DNA of 64,000 bases, taken from NCBI GenBank assembly GCA_016722525.1, contig JADKJB010000001.1:62001-126000 (forward strand). Reading direction: 5' to 3'. The notes beneath the pieces were generated by a model. The model saw only the letters and a program-made list of their open reading frames with translations. It made no database searches and had not been told where the DNA came from. Made by a program: the position numbers and the translations under genes. Positions 10,513 through 19,996 of the stretch are shown here, one piece after another (within the stretch, counting starts at the first letter, position 1; each line of letters begins with the position of its first letter). This stretch comes from Bacteroidota bacterium (GTDB lineage: Bacteria; Bacteroidota; Bacteroidia; AKYH767-A; OLB10).

Positions 10513-11367
10513 TTAATTATGAAGCGTTCCGGCATTAATTACAGGACTCACGTTTCTATCTCCGCAAAGGACCACTAATAAGTTACTTACCATGGCAGCT
10601 TTTCGTTCTTCATCAAGATTTATTACCTTTTTCTCACTCAGTTTATGCAAAGCCATTTCAACCATACCCACAGCGCCTTCAACAATTTGTTTTCGTGCTG
10701 CAACAATTGCAGTTGCTTGTTGCCTTTGCAGCATGGCACCCGCAATTTCCTGAGCATAGGCTAAATGACTAATTCTGGCCTCTATTACTATAATTCCGGC
10801 AGGAGCAAGTCGTTCATTGAGCTCCTCCTCCAACATCCGGTTCACTTTTTCTGATCCTCCTCTCAAAGTTACTTCAGCAGTTTCTTCTTCAAAATTATCG
10901 TACGGACAAATACCGGCCAAATGCCTGACTGAAGCCTCACTTTGAATGTGAACATACTGAACATAATCGTCCACTTCAAAGGCAGCTTTGAAAGTGTCTT
11001 TGACCTGCCAAACTATTACTGCTGCAATTTCTATAGGATTTCCAATTTTATCATTCACTTTAAGTGGTGTACCATTGAGATTTCTGGCTTTCAATGAAAT
11101 CTTTTTCCTTGAAAAAAATGGGTTCACCCAAAAGAAACCATTTTCTTTAACAGTGCCGGTATAAGTACCAAACAACACCAGTACCATGGATTCATTTGGA
11201 TTCACAATCATAAATCCGATGATAGAAAATAGGAATACCACGACCAGAGGAATTAAAATTATTAATTCTTTTTGCATGCCAGAATATACTATTGCTAGTA
11301 AAAATCCAAAGCAAACAAGTAACATTAAGTAACCCGATAAGGGTTTAAAATTGCTTTCGTTTTTCAT
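10513..11367 (-). CDS. SPFH/Band-7 (stomatin-like) membrane protein
   Basis: 284 residues: two N-terminal membrane helices (YLMLLVCFGFLLAIVYSGM and LIILIPLVVVFLFSIIGFMI), then an SPFH domain starting NPNESMVLVLFGTYTGTVKE with IAAVIVWQV and EASVRHLAGICPYD. A coiled region follows (AYAQEIAGAMLQRQQATAIV) and the end is AMVSNLLVVLCGDRNVSPV. SPFH proteins form membrane scaffolds and often influence local protease activity; the substrate here is unknown. First gene of a two-gene operon with the Arc-type regulator. Confidence 0.88.
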   Translation of the reverse strand: MKNESNFKPLSGYLMLLVCFGFLLAIVYSGMQKELIILIPLVVVFLFSIIGFMIVNPNESMVLVLFGTYTGTVKENGFFWVNPFFSRKKISLKARNLNGTPLKVNDKIGNPIEIAAVIVWQVKDTFKAAFEVDDYVQYVHIQSEASVRHLAGICPYDNFEEETAEVTLRGGSEKVNRMLEEELNERLAPAGIIVIEARISHLAYAQEIAGAMLQRQQATAIVAARKQIVEGAVGMVEMALHKLSEKKVINLDEERKAAMVSNLLVVLCGDRNVSPVINAGTLHN

Positions 11368-11383
11368 AAGATTAAATTTTATA

Positions 11384-11398
11384 ATATCAATTTGATAT
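11384..11398. promoter_or_regulatory. candidate operator of the SPFH/Arc operon
   Basis: A palindrome (ATATCAA-T-TTGATAT) sits 16 bp upstream of the SPFH start codon and is followed by TGATATCA-like flanks. A symmetric site directly before a short operon whose second gene encodes a ribbon-helix-helix protein is the expected layout for autoregulation. The binding itself is inferred. Confidence 0.45.
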
Positions 11399-11606
11399 CA
11401 CAATGATAAATATAAAAAGGGGGAATTCCATGATAATATTTAAAATTGTTTGTAATATTTTGATATATAGCTCATTAAATTTATACTATCATCAAACAAA
11501 ACAAAAAAAAGCTTCAAAACAATCTAAAACCTTCTTCTTATTGTATCAAATTGGAGGTAAGGGCAGCTATCTTCACAAACCTCGCATTCATGGTGAACCA
11601 ATTTAC

Positions 11607-11614
11607 TAGTTTTG
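11607..11614 (+). promoter_or_regulatory. Bacteroidota -7 element (TAgtTTTG) of the aminotransferase gene
   Basis: TAGTTTTG matches the TAnnTTTG consensus exactly and lies 24 bp before the ATG at 11638. It supports that start over the longer open frame from 11551, which would place the promoter inside the gene. I see no clear -33 TTTG. Confidence 0.5.
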
Positions 11615-11637
11615 CGTTTCATTTCCAAAATTGCACT

Positions 11638-12831
11638 ATGTCAAAATTAGCCGAACGCATCACTCATTTATCTGAATCACAAACCATTGCTATGGCTAAG
11701 CTGAGTAGAGAGCTTCAGGATCAAGGTCATGATATTATCAGTCTCAGCCTGGGTGAGCCGGATTTTGTAACTCCTTCCGATATCTGCGAAAGCGCTAAAA
11801 AAGCAATAGATGACGGCTTTACCAAATACACACCCATTGCCGGTTTTGCCGATTTGCGAAAGGCTATTTCAGATAAATTCAAAAATGAAAATGGTTTAGA
11901 TTATACGCCGGATCAAATTGTGGTATCAACGGGGGCTAAACAATCTATCGCCAATGTGGTGCTAAGTCTTGTTAATCCCGGAGAGGAAGTAATTGTTCCT
12001 TCACCGTATTGGGTGAGTTACACACAAATGATAAAATTGGCTGAGGGTGTTCCTGTTTTTGTGACCTCCAGTGTTGAAACCGATTATAAGGTAACTGCTG
12101 CTCAAATTCGTAAAGCAATTACACCTAAATCGAAACTACTTATTTTTTCTTCCCCTTGCAATCCCTCAGGCACTGTTTATACTCGTGATGAGCTGTTGGA
12201 AATTGCCAAAGCTGTGGCTGAAAAAGAAGATTTGTACATTATTTCGGACGAAATTTATGAACACATTAATTTTTACGGAAAGCATGAGAGCATTGCCCAA
12301 TTCGATTTTATTAAAGAGCGCGTTATAATAGTTAACGGAGTTTCAAAAGGTTATGCCATGACAGGATGGAGAATAGGGTATATTGGTGCACCAAAATGGA
12401 TTGCCGATGCATGCGACAAAATGCAGGGACAATTCACATCCGGAACCAGTTCTATTTCACAAAAGGCTGCTACCGCTGCGTTGAAATCAGGATCTGGCTT
12501 TTATACCGAAATGTGCAAAACCTACCTCCGCCGTCGCAATTTGGTTGTCAACATGCTTAAAGAAATAAAGGGCTTAAAAGTCAACATTCCAATGGGTGCC
12601 TTTTACGTTTTCCCCGATGTAAGTCACTTTTTTGGCAAAACCGATGGCCAAACCAAAATCGGGAATGCAAGTGATTTGTGTATGTTTTTGTTGAAAGATG
12701 CCGGCGTTTCAATGGTAACGGGTGAGGCTTTTGGCGATACTAATTGTGTGCGGCTTTCCTACGCCACTTCCGACGAACTATTGGTTAAGGCAATAACCCG
12801 GGTAAAAGAGAGTCTTGCGAAACTGAATTGA
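11638..12831 (+). CDS. pyridoxal-phosphate aminotransferase, aspartate aminotransferase class I
   Basis: 397 residues from the ATG at 11638 (MSKLAERITHLSESQTIAM). Motifs in order: SLGEPDF near the N-terminus, substrate/cofactor segment FSSPCNPSGTVY, ISDEIYE with the PLP-binding aspartate, and the Schiff-base lysine in VNGVSKGYAMTGWRIGYIGA. The C-terminal arginine lies in CVRLSYA. The subgroup is the Thermus-type AspC, moving the amino group between aspartate and 2-oxoglutarate; other substrates (for example prephenate) are possible. It is followed 42 bp later by the heptose kinase with its own promoter. Intact, no frame change. Confidence 0.9.
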   Translation: MSKLAERITHLSESQTIAMAKLSRELQDQGHDIISLSLGEPDFVTPSDICESAKKAIDDGFTKYTPIAGFADLRKAISDKFKNENGLDYTPDQIVVSTGAKQSIANVVLSLVNPGEEVIVPSPYWVSYTQMIKLAEGVPVFVTSSVETDYKVTAAQIRKAITPKSKLLIFSSPCNPSGTVYTRDELLEIAKAVAEKEDLYIISDEIYEHINFYGKHESIAQFDFIKERVIIVNGVSKGYAMTGWRIGYIGAPKWIADACDKMQGQFTSGTSSISQKAATAALKSGSGFYTEMCKTYLRRRNLVVNMLKEIKGLKVNIPMGAFYVFPDVSHFFGKTDGQTKIGNASDLCMFLLKDAGVSMVTGEAFGDTNCVRLSYATSDELLVKAITRVKESLAKLN

Positions 12832-12845
12832 GTCAAAATTTCAAC

Positions 12846-12853
12846 TAACTTTG
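12846..12853 (+). promoter_or_regulatory. Bacteroidota -7 element (TAacTTTG) upstream of the heptose kinase
   Basis: TAACTTTG matches TAnnTTTG and lies 20 bp before the TTG start at 12874, giving a very short leader. A TTG at 12828-12830 is the only -33 candidate and is closer than usual. Confidence 0.5.
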
Positions 12854-12873
12854 CCCCGAAAGGCAATTTTATT

Positions 12874-13872
12874 TTGAAAAACCAAGAAGACATCCGGGAA
12901 ATTATTGAATCATTTTCAAATTTGAAGGCAATGATCATTGGCGACATTATGACCGATGCTTATGTTTTTGGTAAAGTTGACCGTATTTCACCCGAAGCAC
13001 CCGTTCCGGTGGTCCATATAACACATCGCGAAATGCGTCCAGGCGGTGCTGCTAACGTTGCAATAAATATTAAAGCTCTTGGTGCCCAACCCATACTCTG
13101 TTCCGTTACCGGTGATGATGATGGAGGCAATGAGTTTATTGAACTTTTAAATAAAGAAAACATCAGCGCCAAAGGGATCATTAAAATTAAAGGACGCAAA
13201 ACTACTATCAAAACCAGGGTGATTGGAAATAACCACCAACTACTGCGCGTTGACGATGAAACTATTGAAGATTTGAATAGTGCTGCTGAACAAACATTTA
13301 TTCAACTTTGTATTTCACTTATAGAAAAGGAAAATCCGGATGTATTGATTTTTGAAGATTACGATAAAGGAGTACTTACGCCTGCTGTAATTGAAAGTAT
13401 CACCAACCATGCGCTTTCGCGGAAAATTCCTATTACAGTAGATCCTAAAAAGAAATATTTCAATAACTATAAAAACGTAACTCTTTTTAAACCCAATCTT
13501 CACGAACTCAAGAGTGGTTTGAATGTTACTATCGATAAAATCACTACCGCCAATTTACGATCTGCGGTTAATGAACTAATCGTTGCCCGAAACATTCAAA
13601 TGGTAATGGTTACACTTTCTGAAGCAGGAGTTTTTATTGCTTCCGAAAATGAGGCCATGATAATTCCCGCTCATGTCAGAAATATTTCTGATGTATCGGG
13701 AGCCGGCGATACTGTTATTAGTGTTGCTTCATTGTGTGTTCCGTTGGACCTTCCTAAGGAGACCATTGCCGGGCTATCCAACCTTGCAGGTGGCCTGGTT
13801 TGTGAACAGGTTGGTGTGGTGCCAATTAATAAAATACAACTCCTGGAAGAGGTCGAAAAATTCCTTCACTAA
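12874..13872 (+). CDS. hldE: D-glycero-beta-D-manno-heptose-7-phosphate kinase (stand-alone kinase domain)
   Basis: 332 residues of the PfkB sugar-kinase fold. It starts with a TTG (KNQEDIREIIESF). Key motifs: GDIMTDAYVFGKVDRISPEA, substrate motif MRPGGAANVAINI, the VDPKKKYF segment, and the catalytic/anion-hole motif DVSGAGDTVISVASL. It phosphorylates heptose-7-phosphate at C1 for the ADP-heptose of the LPS inner core. E. coli HldE fuses this kinase to an adenylyltransferase; the protein here ends after the kinase, so the adenylyltransferase must be a separate gene (the symbol refers to the kinase half, also called rfaE1/hldA). Ends 23 bp before the K+ transporter. Confidence 0.87.
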   Translation: MKNQEDIREIIESFSNLKAMIIGDIMTDAYVFGKVDRISPEAPVPVVHITHREMRPGGAANVAINIKALGAQPILCSVTGDDDGGNEFIELLNKENISAKGIIKIKGRKTTIKTRVIGNNHQLLRVDDETIEDLNSAAEQTFIQLCISLIEKENPDVLIFEDYDKGVLTPAVIESITNHALSRKIPITVDPKKKYFNNYKNVTLFKPNLHELKSGLNVTIDKITTANLRSAVNELIVARNIQMVMVTLSEAGVFIASENEAMIIPAHVRNISDVSGAGDTVISVASLCVPLDLPKETIAGLSNLAGGLVCEQVGVVPINKIQLLEEVEKFLH

Positions 13873-13895
13873 TAGGAACGATAAAGAAATAAGCT

Positions 13896-15707
13896 ATGTC
13901 GATTGAAACCTTCAGGGAGAAGGTCAACTTAAATATTTTTAACAGCAAGGAGACCGTATCCCTTATTTTCAGGATACTGAGTTCATTGGTTGCAGTGCTG
14001 GCAATCGGCTTGCTGATTTACACTGTTGGTTTTCCACAAAATGATGAAAGCCAAAAAATTGAAATTTTCTTTATAAAATTTCTTTTTGGTTTTATATCCT
14101 GAATTACTTTTGTTCGTTTCCTTTACACTTTCGAACCCGGACGATTTCTCAGATCTACCTGGATAGAGTTAGTATTAGTAGCACTTTTAGTATTTGAAGC
14201 GTTTAGCACACTTGCATTCGATGCACCACCTTTAAAATCATTGCTTTCAGCTATCGGTTTTGGCGGTTTTCTATCTGTATATCACACCTTCCTCCAATTT
14301 ATTTTGGTCATTTTATTGATCATTGATCTTGCTAAAGTGAGCACTTTATTTGATCTCATAAAGTTAGAAGCAAGTACCATGTTCATTTTTTCTTTTATCA
14401 TTTTAATTCTTGTAGGCGCTCTACTTTTAATGCTACCCGAAATGACCACTGATCACCTGGGTTCTGACTGGATGACTGCAATTTTCACATCAACCAGTGC
14501 GAGTTGTGTAACGGGCTTAATAGTGGTAGATACCGCCACCTATTTTACCTTTAAGGGACAATTAGTAATAATGGCGCTTATTCAATTGGGTGGTTTAAAT
14601 ATAATTTCATTTGCAACTTTTTTCGCCTCTTTATATTCGAAAGGACTTGGCATCAAGCACCATTCCATGATGCAGGATTTTTTTAGTTCAGGTTCTTTGT
14701 TTGATGCTAAAGCACTGCTGCGGCAAATTATATACATGACTGTATTTATTGAAGGTGTAGGCACCATAGTTATATTTTCACTTTGGGATCCGGCAATAAA
14801 TTTCAGTTCCTTCGGACAAAAATTTTTCTATTCCATATTTCATGCTATTTCAGCCTTTAACAATGCAGGATTTTCATTGTTCACTAATAATTTATTTGAA
14901 CCGGTACTTAAAAATTCCTACATGCTGCATTTAACAATTGCAGGCATGATATTTTTTGGAAGCTTGGGCTTTTCCACTATCCGTGATATTTTTGGAATAG
15001 GATCAATGAGGGAACGAATGCGATTGCCCTGGAAAAAATATCATCTGAGCACTCAAATTTCTTTATATAGTTCCGTTATACTTATTGTTTTTGGCGCAGC
15101 AGTTTTTTATTGGATTGAAAAGGATAATGTTTTGGCAAACCAAATGACGTTTGAAGCCGGCATAACTTCCATCTTTCAATCTGTTACTTGCCGGACTGCC
15201 GGTTTCAACACCGTTGATATGGCCCTTTTAAAGGCGCCGACTTTAATTTTGATGGTTTTTTTGATGTTCATTGGAGCTTCTTCAGGCTCTACCGGTGGAG
15301 GTATAAAAACTTCTACCTTCACTTTAATTATTGTGTCGGCAATTGCTACTTTAAGGGGAAAGAAAAACCTGGAGCTTTTTAAACACAATATTGCCTGGGA
15401 ATTGTTAAATAAAGCATTTACAATATTTATTTTCTCTGCTTCTTTCGTCTTTGTGGCAACGTTTTTTCTCGCTGTTTTGGAACCAGGAAAAGATATACTC
15501 AAACTTTTGTTTGAAGAAGTTTCAGCTTTTGGTACAGTAGGACTATCAACAGGCATAACTGCTGATATGTCTACAACTTCCAAATACATTCTTATTGCAT
15601 CTATGTTTGTGGGTCGTGTAGGAACATTGACTCTCGGATTCGCATTAAGCAAAAAAGTTATTACTAAAGCTTATAAATATCCAAATGCACACTTCATGAT
15701 TGGTTAA
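13896..15707 (+). CDS. trkH: TrkH/KtrB-type potassium uptake protein with in-frame TGA
   Basis: One frame of 603 codons runs from the ATG at 13896 to 15707, broken only by a TGA at 14100-14102. The residues on both sides (FFIKFLFGFIS and ITFVRFLYTFEPG) join as a continuous transporter N-terminus, so the TGA probably replaces a TGG tryptophan codon. Selectivity-filter loops of the four repeats are visible: STSASCVTGL, ISAFNNAGFSL, VTCRTAGFNTVD and SAFGTVGLSTGI. The protein is the K+-translocating membrane subunit; the partner NAD-binding protein TrkA is not in the window. Whether the TGA is a sequencing error or a real nonsense mutation cannot be told here. Confidence 0.85.
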
Positions 15708-15752
15708 ACATTATTTATAGAATGAATGTTAACTATATTAAATGTTTACAGA

Positions 15753-16514
15753 ATGACTACTGATTCAAACGCCATAAAAACTTCGAATGCTACTGTTACA
15801 CCCTATGGCACTACAGGCTTGGGGAAAAAGCAGGAAGTGGCGCTTATGTTCGATAATATTTCAGGCAGGTACGATTTCCTGAACCACCTCCTTTCAATGG
15901 GAATTGATAAAGGATGGAGAAAAAAGGCGATCGGTTTACTCAAAGAAAACCCACCCGCTCACTTATTGGATATAGCTACAGGAACAGGTGATTTTGCCAT
16001 TGCTGCTTTAAAAATTCATCCTGGGAAAATTACCGGTATCGATATTTCGAATGGGATGTTGGAATCAGGAAGAAAAAAAATTCAGGAAATGCATTACACA
16101 GACAAAATTGAACTTTTGTATGGTGATGCCGAAAACATTTCATTCCCCGACAATACTTTTGATGCAGCCATCGTTGCCTTTGGTGTGCGAAACTTTGAGG
16201 ACCTCGATAAGGGTTTAAAGCAAATTTCACGCGTTTTAAAACCAGGATCCAAATTCATCATTCTTGAATTCTCTAATCCACAATCATTTCCTATCAAGCA
16301 AATATATACCCTCTATTTTCGTTATATTTTGCCTGTTATTGGCAAATTAGTGTCGAAAGATCAGGCAGCTTACTCCTATCTGCCTCAATCAGTTAAGGCG
16401 TTTCCTGATGGCGAAAAATTCCTCGAGCGGCTGAGGCAGGCCGGTTTTACCGAAACGAAGCAAAAAGAACTTACTTTTGGCATCGCATCCATCTATAGTG
16501 GCACCAAAAAATAA
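15753..16514 (+). CDS. ubiE: demethylmenaquinone/ubiquinone C-methyltransferase
   Basis: 253 residues from ATG 15753. SAM-binding motif LLDIATGTGDFAI, then ITGIDISNGMLESG, GDAENISFPDNTFDAA and FGVRNFEDLDKGL, all diagnostic of UbiE/MenG. The ending FGIASIYSGTKK is typical. It methylates demethylmenaquinone to menaquinone, the usual quinone in Bacteroidota. It precedes the PorT-like gene by 9 bp, a pairing widely kept in the phylum, suggesting one transcript. Confidence 0.92.
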   Translation: MTTDSNAIKTSNATVTPYGTTGLGKKQEVALMFDNISGRYDFLNHLLSMGIDKGWRKKAIGLLKENPPAHLLDIATGTGDFAIAALKIHPGKITGIDISNGMLESGRKKIQEMHYTDKIELLYGDAENISFPDNTFDAAIVAFGVRNFEDLDKGLKQISRVLKPGSKFIILEFSNPQSFPIKQIYTLYFRYILPVIGKLVSKDQAAYSYLPQSVKAFPDGEKFLERLRQAGFTETKQKELTFGIASIYSGTKK

Positions 16515-16523
16515 AAGCGTAAA

Positions 16524-17261
16524 TTGAAACTAACCATCCACCTGTTTTCCTTCTATAATAAACTCCTTTTTGCAGCACTGTTTCTGCTGTTTGTTTTAAT
16601 TGGAAGTAATGCTTCCGCCCAACGAAAAAAAGTTCAAAACCTTCCAAAATACGATAAACAAATAGTTCACTTTGGCTTTTTATTAGGTATCAATAAAACC
16701 GATTTTGTTATTAAACGAATTCCGGATTTCAATAAACTTGATAGTTTGTATGTCGTTGAATCGGTGGGGCAAACAGGATTTAATCTGGGAATAATAGCAA
16801 ACCTTCGTTTGGCTGAAAACTTCGATCTTAGGTTTGTGCCCGCACTAGCCTTCTCTCAAAGAAATTTGGAATATACTTTTTACGACAATGGCATTAAATC
16901 CACAACCATTAAAGCTATTGAATCCACTTTTCTGGAATTTCCATTAGATTTAAAATTTAAATCGAACAGAATAAACAATTATAGGGCCTATGTAATTGTT
17001 GGCGGAAAATATAGTATTGATATGGTTTCACAAGCTAAAGTAGAAAGCGTTGACAAGGATTTTGTGAAGCTTAAAAAAAATGATTATGGCTACCAAATTG
17101 GTTTAGGTTTTGATTTTTATTTAGAACGTTTCAAATTCTCACCTGAAATAAAAATGTATCACGGCTTGAGTAACCTTTTGGTTGACGATCCAAAAATATT
17201 TTCAACATCTCTCGAATCTCTCAAATCCAAAATTTTTCTTATCTCCTTCACTTTTGAGTAG
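16524..17261 (+). CDS. porT: PorT-like outer-membrane protein of the type IX secretion system
   Basis: 245 residues from a TTG at 16524 (no in-frame ATG fits). A signal peptide (LLFAALFLLFVLIGSNASAQ) is followed by amphipathic strands such as VHFGFLLGINKTDFVI, FNLGIIANLRLAENFDLRFV and YGYQIGLGFDFYLERFKFSP, ending in IFLISFTFE with the terminal aromatic of an outer-membrane barrel. Length, barrel type and the position right after ubiE match PorT/SprT, a T9SS component needed for export of sorting-domain proteins. The general porT-family barrel is the alternative, but the ubiE linkage favours the T9SS protein. Confidence 0.82.
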   Translation: MKLTIHLFSFYNKLLFAALFLLFVLIGSNASAQRKKVQNLPKYDKQIVHFGFLLGINKTDFVIKRIPDFNKLDSLYVVESVGQTGFNLGIIANLRLAENFDLRFVPALAFSQRNLEYTFYDNGIKSTTIKAIESTFLEFPLDLKFKSNRINNYRAYVIVGGKYSIDMVSQAKVESVDKDFVKLKKNDYGYQIGLGFDFYLERFKFSPEIKMYHGLSNLLVDDPKIFSTSLESLKSKIFLISFTFE

Positions 17262-17328
17262 GCGCCACTAATTCTCTGACTCAACCACCCACACTCAACT
17301 CAACCACAAACATTTTTTACTAACCAAA

Positions 17329-18913
17329 ATGAACCGCCTCGAACTCATTCTGTCGCCCGAAGAGGCGGCCAATGAGAATTGTGAAACAAATAGCTGTCAA
17401 ATCAGGGGTTTCATTGAAAGATATTTATACCATTCGACCCATAAAACGATCTATTGATGCCAGAGGGAAAAATGTAATTATCAGACTGGTTGTCGATGTT
17501 TTTACTAATGATAAACCTCCTTTTGAAGCTGCCAATCATTCCAGAAAATTACAAAACATTTCTAATAGCGAACCGGTTGTTATCATAGGAGCCGGTCCGG
17601 CAGGTTTGTTTGCTGCCATACGTTTGATAGAACAAGGTTTCAAACCAATTATTATTGAAAGAGGCAAAAATGTAAAAGAACGGAGACGCGATTTAGCATC
17701 TTTGAATAAAGATCGTATCGTTGATCCCGATTCTAATTATTGTTTTGGCGAAGGTGGCGCCGGCACCTATTCAGATGGAAAATTATATACACGTGCCGAT
17801 AAACGGGGAAATGTACAGCAAATTTTAAATACATTTATTCAATTCGGAGCATCACCGGATATCGCTGTTGATGCCCATCCACATATTGGAACTAATAAAC
17901 TTCCCGGTATCATTGAAGCTATGCGAAATGCTATCATCGATTGTGGTGGTGACTTTTTGTTTAATACACGCTTTACAGGTTTAGTTTTAGATGGAAATGC
18001 TGTTTGCGGTGTGAGAACCAAAATGGTAAATTCAAGCAGTGCCGAAACAATTATAAAATCAAGAGTCGTAATTTTAGCTACCGGCCATTCAGCCCGCGAT
18101 GTGTTTGAACTCTTAAATGCTGAAGGAATAGCCATTGAATCAAAACCATTTGCGCTAGGCGTCCGAATTGAACATCCGCAATCACTGATCGATTCCCTGC
18201 AGTACCATTGCGACCTCAGAAATCCCTATCTGCCACCAGCCTCCTATTCACTTTCTGCGCAAGCTAACGGTAAAGGCGTATACTCTTTTTGTATGTGTCC
18301 GGGTGGAATTATTGCAGCTGCCGCTACCGCTCCCGGTGAAGTGGTAGTGAACGGCTGGTCACCCTCCAAACGTAACAACCCCTACTCCAACTCCGGCCTG
18401 GTGGTAAGCGTTGACGACATCAACTTTAAACCTTATGAAAAATCAGGGGAATTGAGAGCCTTGAATTTTCAGAAAAGTGTAGAGCAGAAATGTTTTGAGG
18501 CGGGAGGGAATAATTTAACTGCCCCTGCGCAACGCATGATGGATTTTATTAATAACCAATCATCCTCTTCACTCCCCTCCTGCTCCTATATACCTGGATT
18601 GCAATCTGTCAACTTAAATGAAGTACTACCAAAATCTGTTGCTGATACCTTACGGGAAGGTTTAAAAATATTTGGCAACAAAATGAGAGGGTATGCCACC
18701 AACGAAGCCGTGCTCGTAGCAACCGAATCAAGAACCTCCTCGCCGGTGAGAATTCCTCGCGACAAAGAAACCCTCATGCATCCTCAAATTAGTGGCCTTT
18801 ATCCTTGCGGAGAAGGAGCCGGATATGCTGGCGGTATCATGTCTGCCGCTATGGATGGAGAGAGAGTGGCAGACAAATGTTCGATGTTTTTTCAAACACA
18901 TGAATCATTTTAG
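17329..18913 (+). CDS. FAD-dependent oxidoreductase (COG2509-like)
   Basis: Most of the protein reads from 17372, but homologues have an extra N-terminal strand. That strand is present as MNRLELILSPEEAAN from ATG 17329 in another frame, so one base is lost near 17375 (AANE-IVKQIAVKSG). The FAD motif VVIIGAGPAGLFAAIRL lies near residue 85, followed by FGEGGAGTYSDGKLYTR, ILATGHSARDVFELL and the C-terminal GLYPCGEGAGYAGGIMSAAM. About 525 residues in total. These proteins are uncharacterised dehydrogenases related to the geranylgeranyl reductase/FixC group; the substrate is unknown. Confidence 0.85.
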
Positions 18914-19033
18914 TTTAATAGTTTGATAGTTTATTAGTTTATTTGTTTATTAGTTTTTAAGATATTTTTTTAACACTTGTCAATTAATCACTGATTAACA
19001 GTCAATGAATCCGAGGACGAATCACTTTGCACT

Positions 19034-19075
19034 TAATCCCGTACCATTAAATGGGTGGATCTCGTAACCACGGAA
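19034..19075. repeat. partial REP-like copy, left flank of RAYT
   Basis: Contains the second half of the 86-bp unit (TAATCCCGTACCATTAAATG followed by GGTGGATCTCG and CCACGGA). The inner hairpin is degraded. It lies just outside the full left copy, giving one and a half units on this side. Confidence 0.6.
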
Positions 19076-19076
19076 T

Positions 19077-19162
19077 CCGCCGTGCGGGATCTAAGCACGG
19101 CGGAAGCCGGGCTGTAATCCCGCACCACTAAATGGGTGGATCTCTGATCCACGGAACATTAC
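19077..19162. repeat. 86-bp REP-like element, left copy
   Basis: Direct repeat of 19815-19900 with about five mismatches in 86 bp. It contains two hairpins: CCGCCGTGC/GCACGGCGG with a 9-base loop, and GTGGATC/GATCCAC with a 3-base loop. GC-rich in an AT-rich genome. Flanks the RAYT gene together with the right copy. Confidence 0.8.
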
Positions 19163-19185
19163 GACAAGTAGTTCGGAGATCTACG

Positions 19186-19728
19186 CTAAATCAAAATAAC
19201 ATCCAAAAGCCCTTTCATCCCACAATAATTCCTCGCTGAACTGTGCATATAATGGTGCGCCTCTTCCACTATCTGGGCCCTTACGGGATTATCATGAATA
19301 TAATTCAACTTTTGATCAATCATTTTATTGGAGTACAACTCAAAACAATCATAGCCATCCTTCCAGACTTTAATATCAATCTTTTTAGGATGTTGCTGGC
19401 CTCGAAAATGCATCAAATTCAACATCCATCCTTTCCTGCTTTCATTTTCATATTTAATAGCATTGGAGATTTCCCGGGAAGTGAATTTCTTCATATCCCT
19501 AATAATATCATTCAAAGCGATGCCTTCCTCAGCGGCTGCAATCATATGAATATGGTTAGACATCAGGCACCAGGCATATAATAAAAGTCCTTTTTTTATC
19601 TGACAATATTTTAGAGAATCCACCATGATATCTTTGTAAACTGGCCGTGTAAAAATATCTATCCAGGCTGTAGTGGTAAAAGTGATAAAACAGACTTCAC
19701 CGTTGAGTAGTTGTGGTTGACGGGACAT
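19186..19728 (-). mobile_element. REP-associated tyrosine transposase (RAYT, Y1_Tnp family)
   Basis: 180 residues. The HUH-type histidine motif is in CLMSNHIHMIAAAEEG, and the catalytic tyrosine in KLNYIHDNPVRAQIVEEAHH; the N-terminus (NGEVCFITFTTTAWIDIF) is the usual first strand. The intervening helix contains IALNDIIRDMKKFTSREI. The open frame is intact. These single-strand transposases process REP hairpins and are normally domesticated single-copy genes flanked by REPs; the full REP-like units at 19077-19162 and 19815-19900 fit this exactly. No other gene lies between the repeats. Confidence 0.9.
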
Positions 19729-19774
19729 TTAAAAATAGTTTTAAAAAATTAATTAATATAAAAATATGGCAGCT

Positions 19775-19812
19775 GCCGTGCGGGATCTAAGCGCGGCGTA
19801 AGCCGGGGTGTA
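19775..19812. repeat. partial REP-like copy, right flank of RAYT
   Basis: First half of the repeat unit (CCGTGCGGGATCTAAGCGCG followed by GCGTAAGCCGGGGTGTAATC), placed between the RAYT start and the full right copy. Confidence 0.6.
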
Positions 19813-19814
19813 AT

Positions 19815-19900
19815 CCGCCGTGCGGGATCTAAGCACGGCGTAAGCCGGGCTGTAATCCCGCACCATTAAATAGGTGGATCTCAGATCCACGAAACATTAC
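19815..19900. repeat. 86-bp REP-like element, right copy
   Basis: Second full unit, in direct orientation relative to 19077-19162. The loop of the second hairpin is TCA instead of TCT. The differences sit mainly in loops or at the stem ends, as expected for structure-selected REPs. A further inverted copy of its GGATC hairpin arm follows at about 19907-19926. Confidence 0.8.
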
Positions 19901-19931
19901 ACACATGGATCAGAGATCCACCTATTTGCTT

Positions 19932-19973
19932 GCGCAGGATTTCGGCCCCGCAAGCGGGACCGAAATCCTGTGC
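19932..19973. repeat. 20-bp-stem hairpin beside the REP units
   Basis: Arms 19932-19951 and 19954-19973 pair over 20 positions with two mismatches or wobbles and a 2-base AA loop. It is a different sequence from the 86-bp unit. It lies 23 bp after the stop codon of the minus-strand gene ending at 19997 and could also act as its terminator. Confidence 0.6.
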
Positions 19974-19996
19974 GGCAGTAGCGGCAGTATCGGGTC

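Noticed and set aside
14100..14102. TGA read as tryptophan (alternative code) or selenocysteine
   Set aside because: Other genes use TGG for Trp and stop at TGA (obg, PAP2-region reading, pseudogene ends); no SECIS-like structure or selenoprotein family applies.
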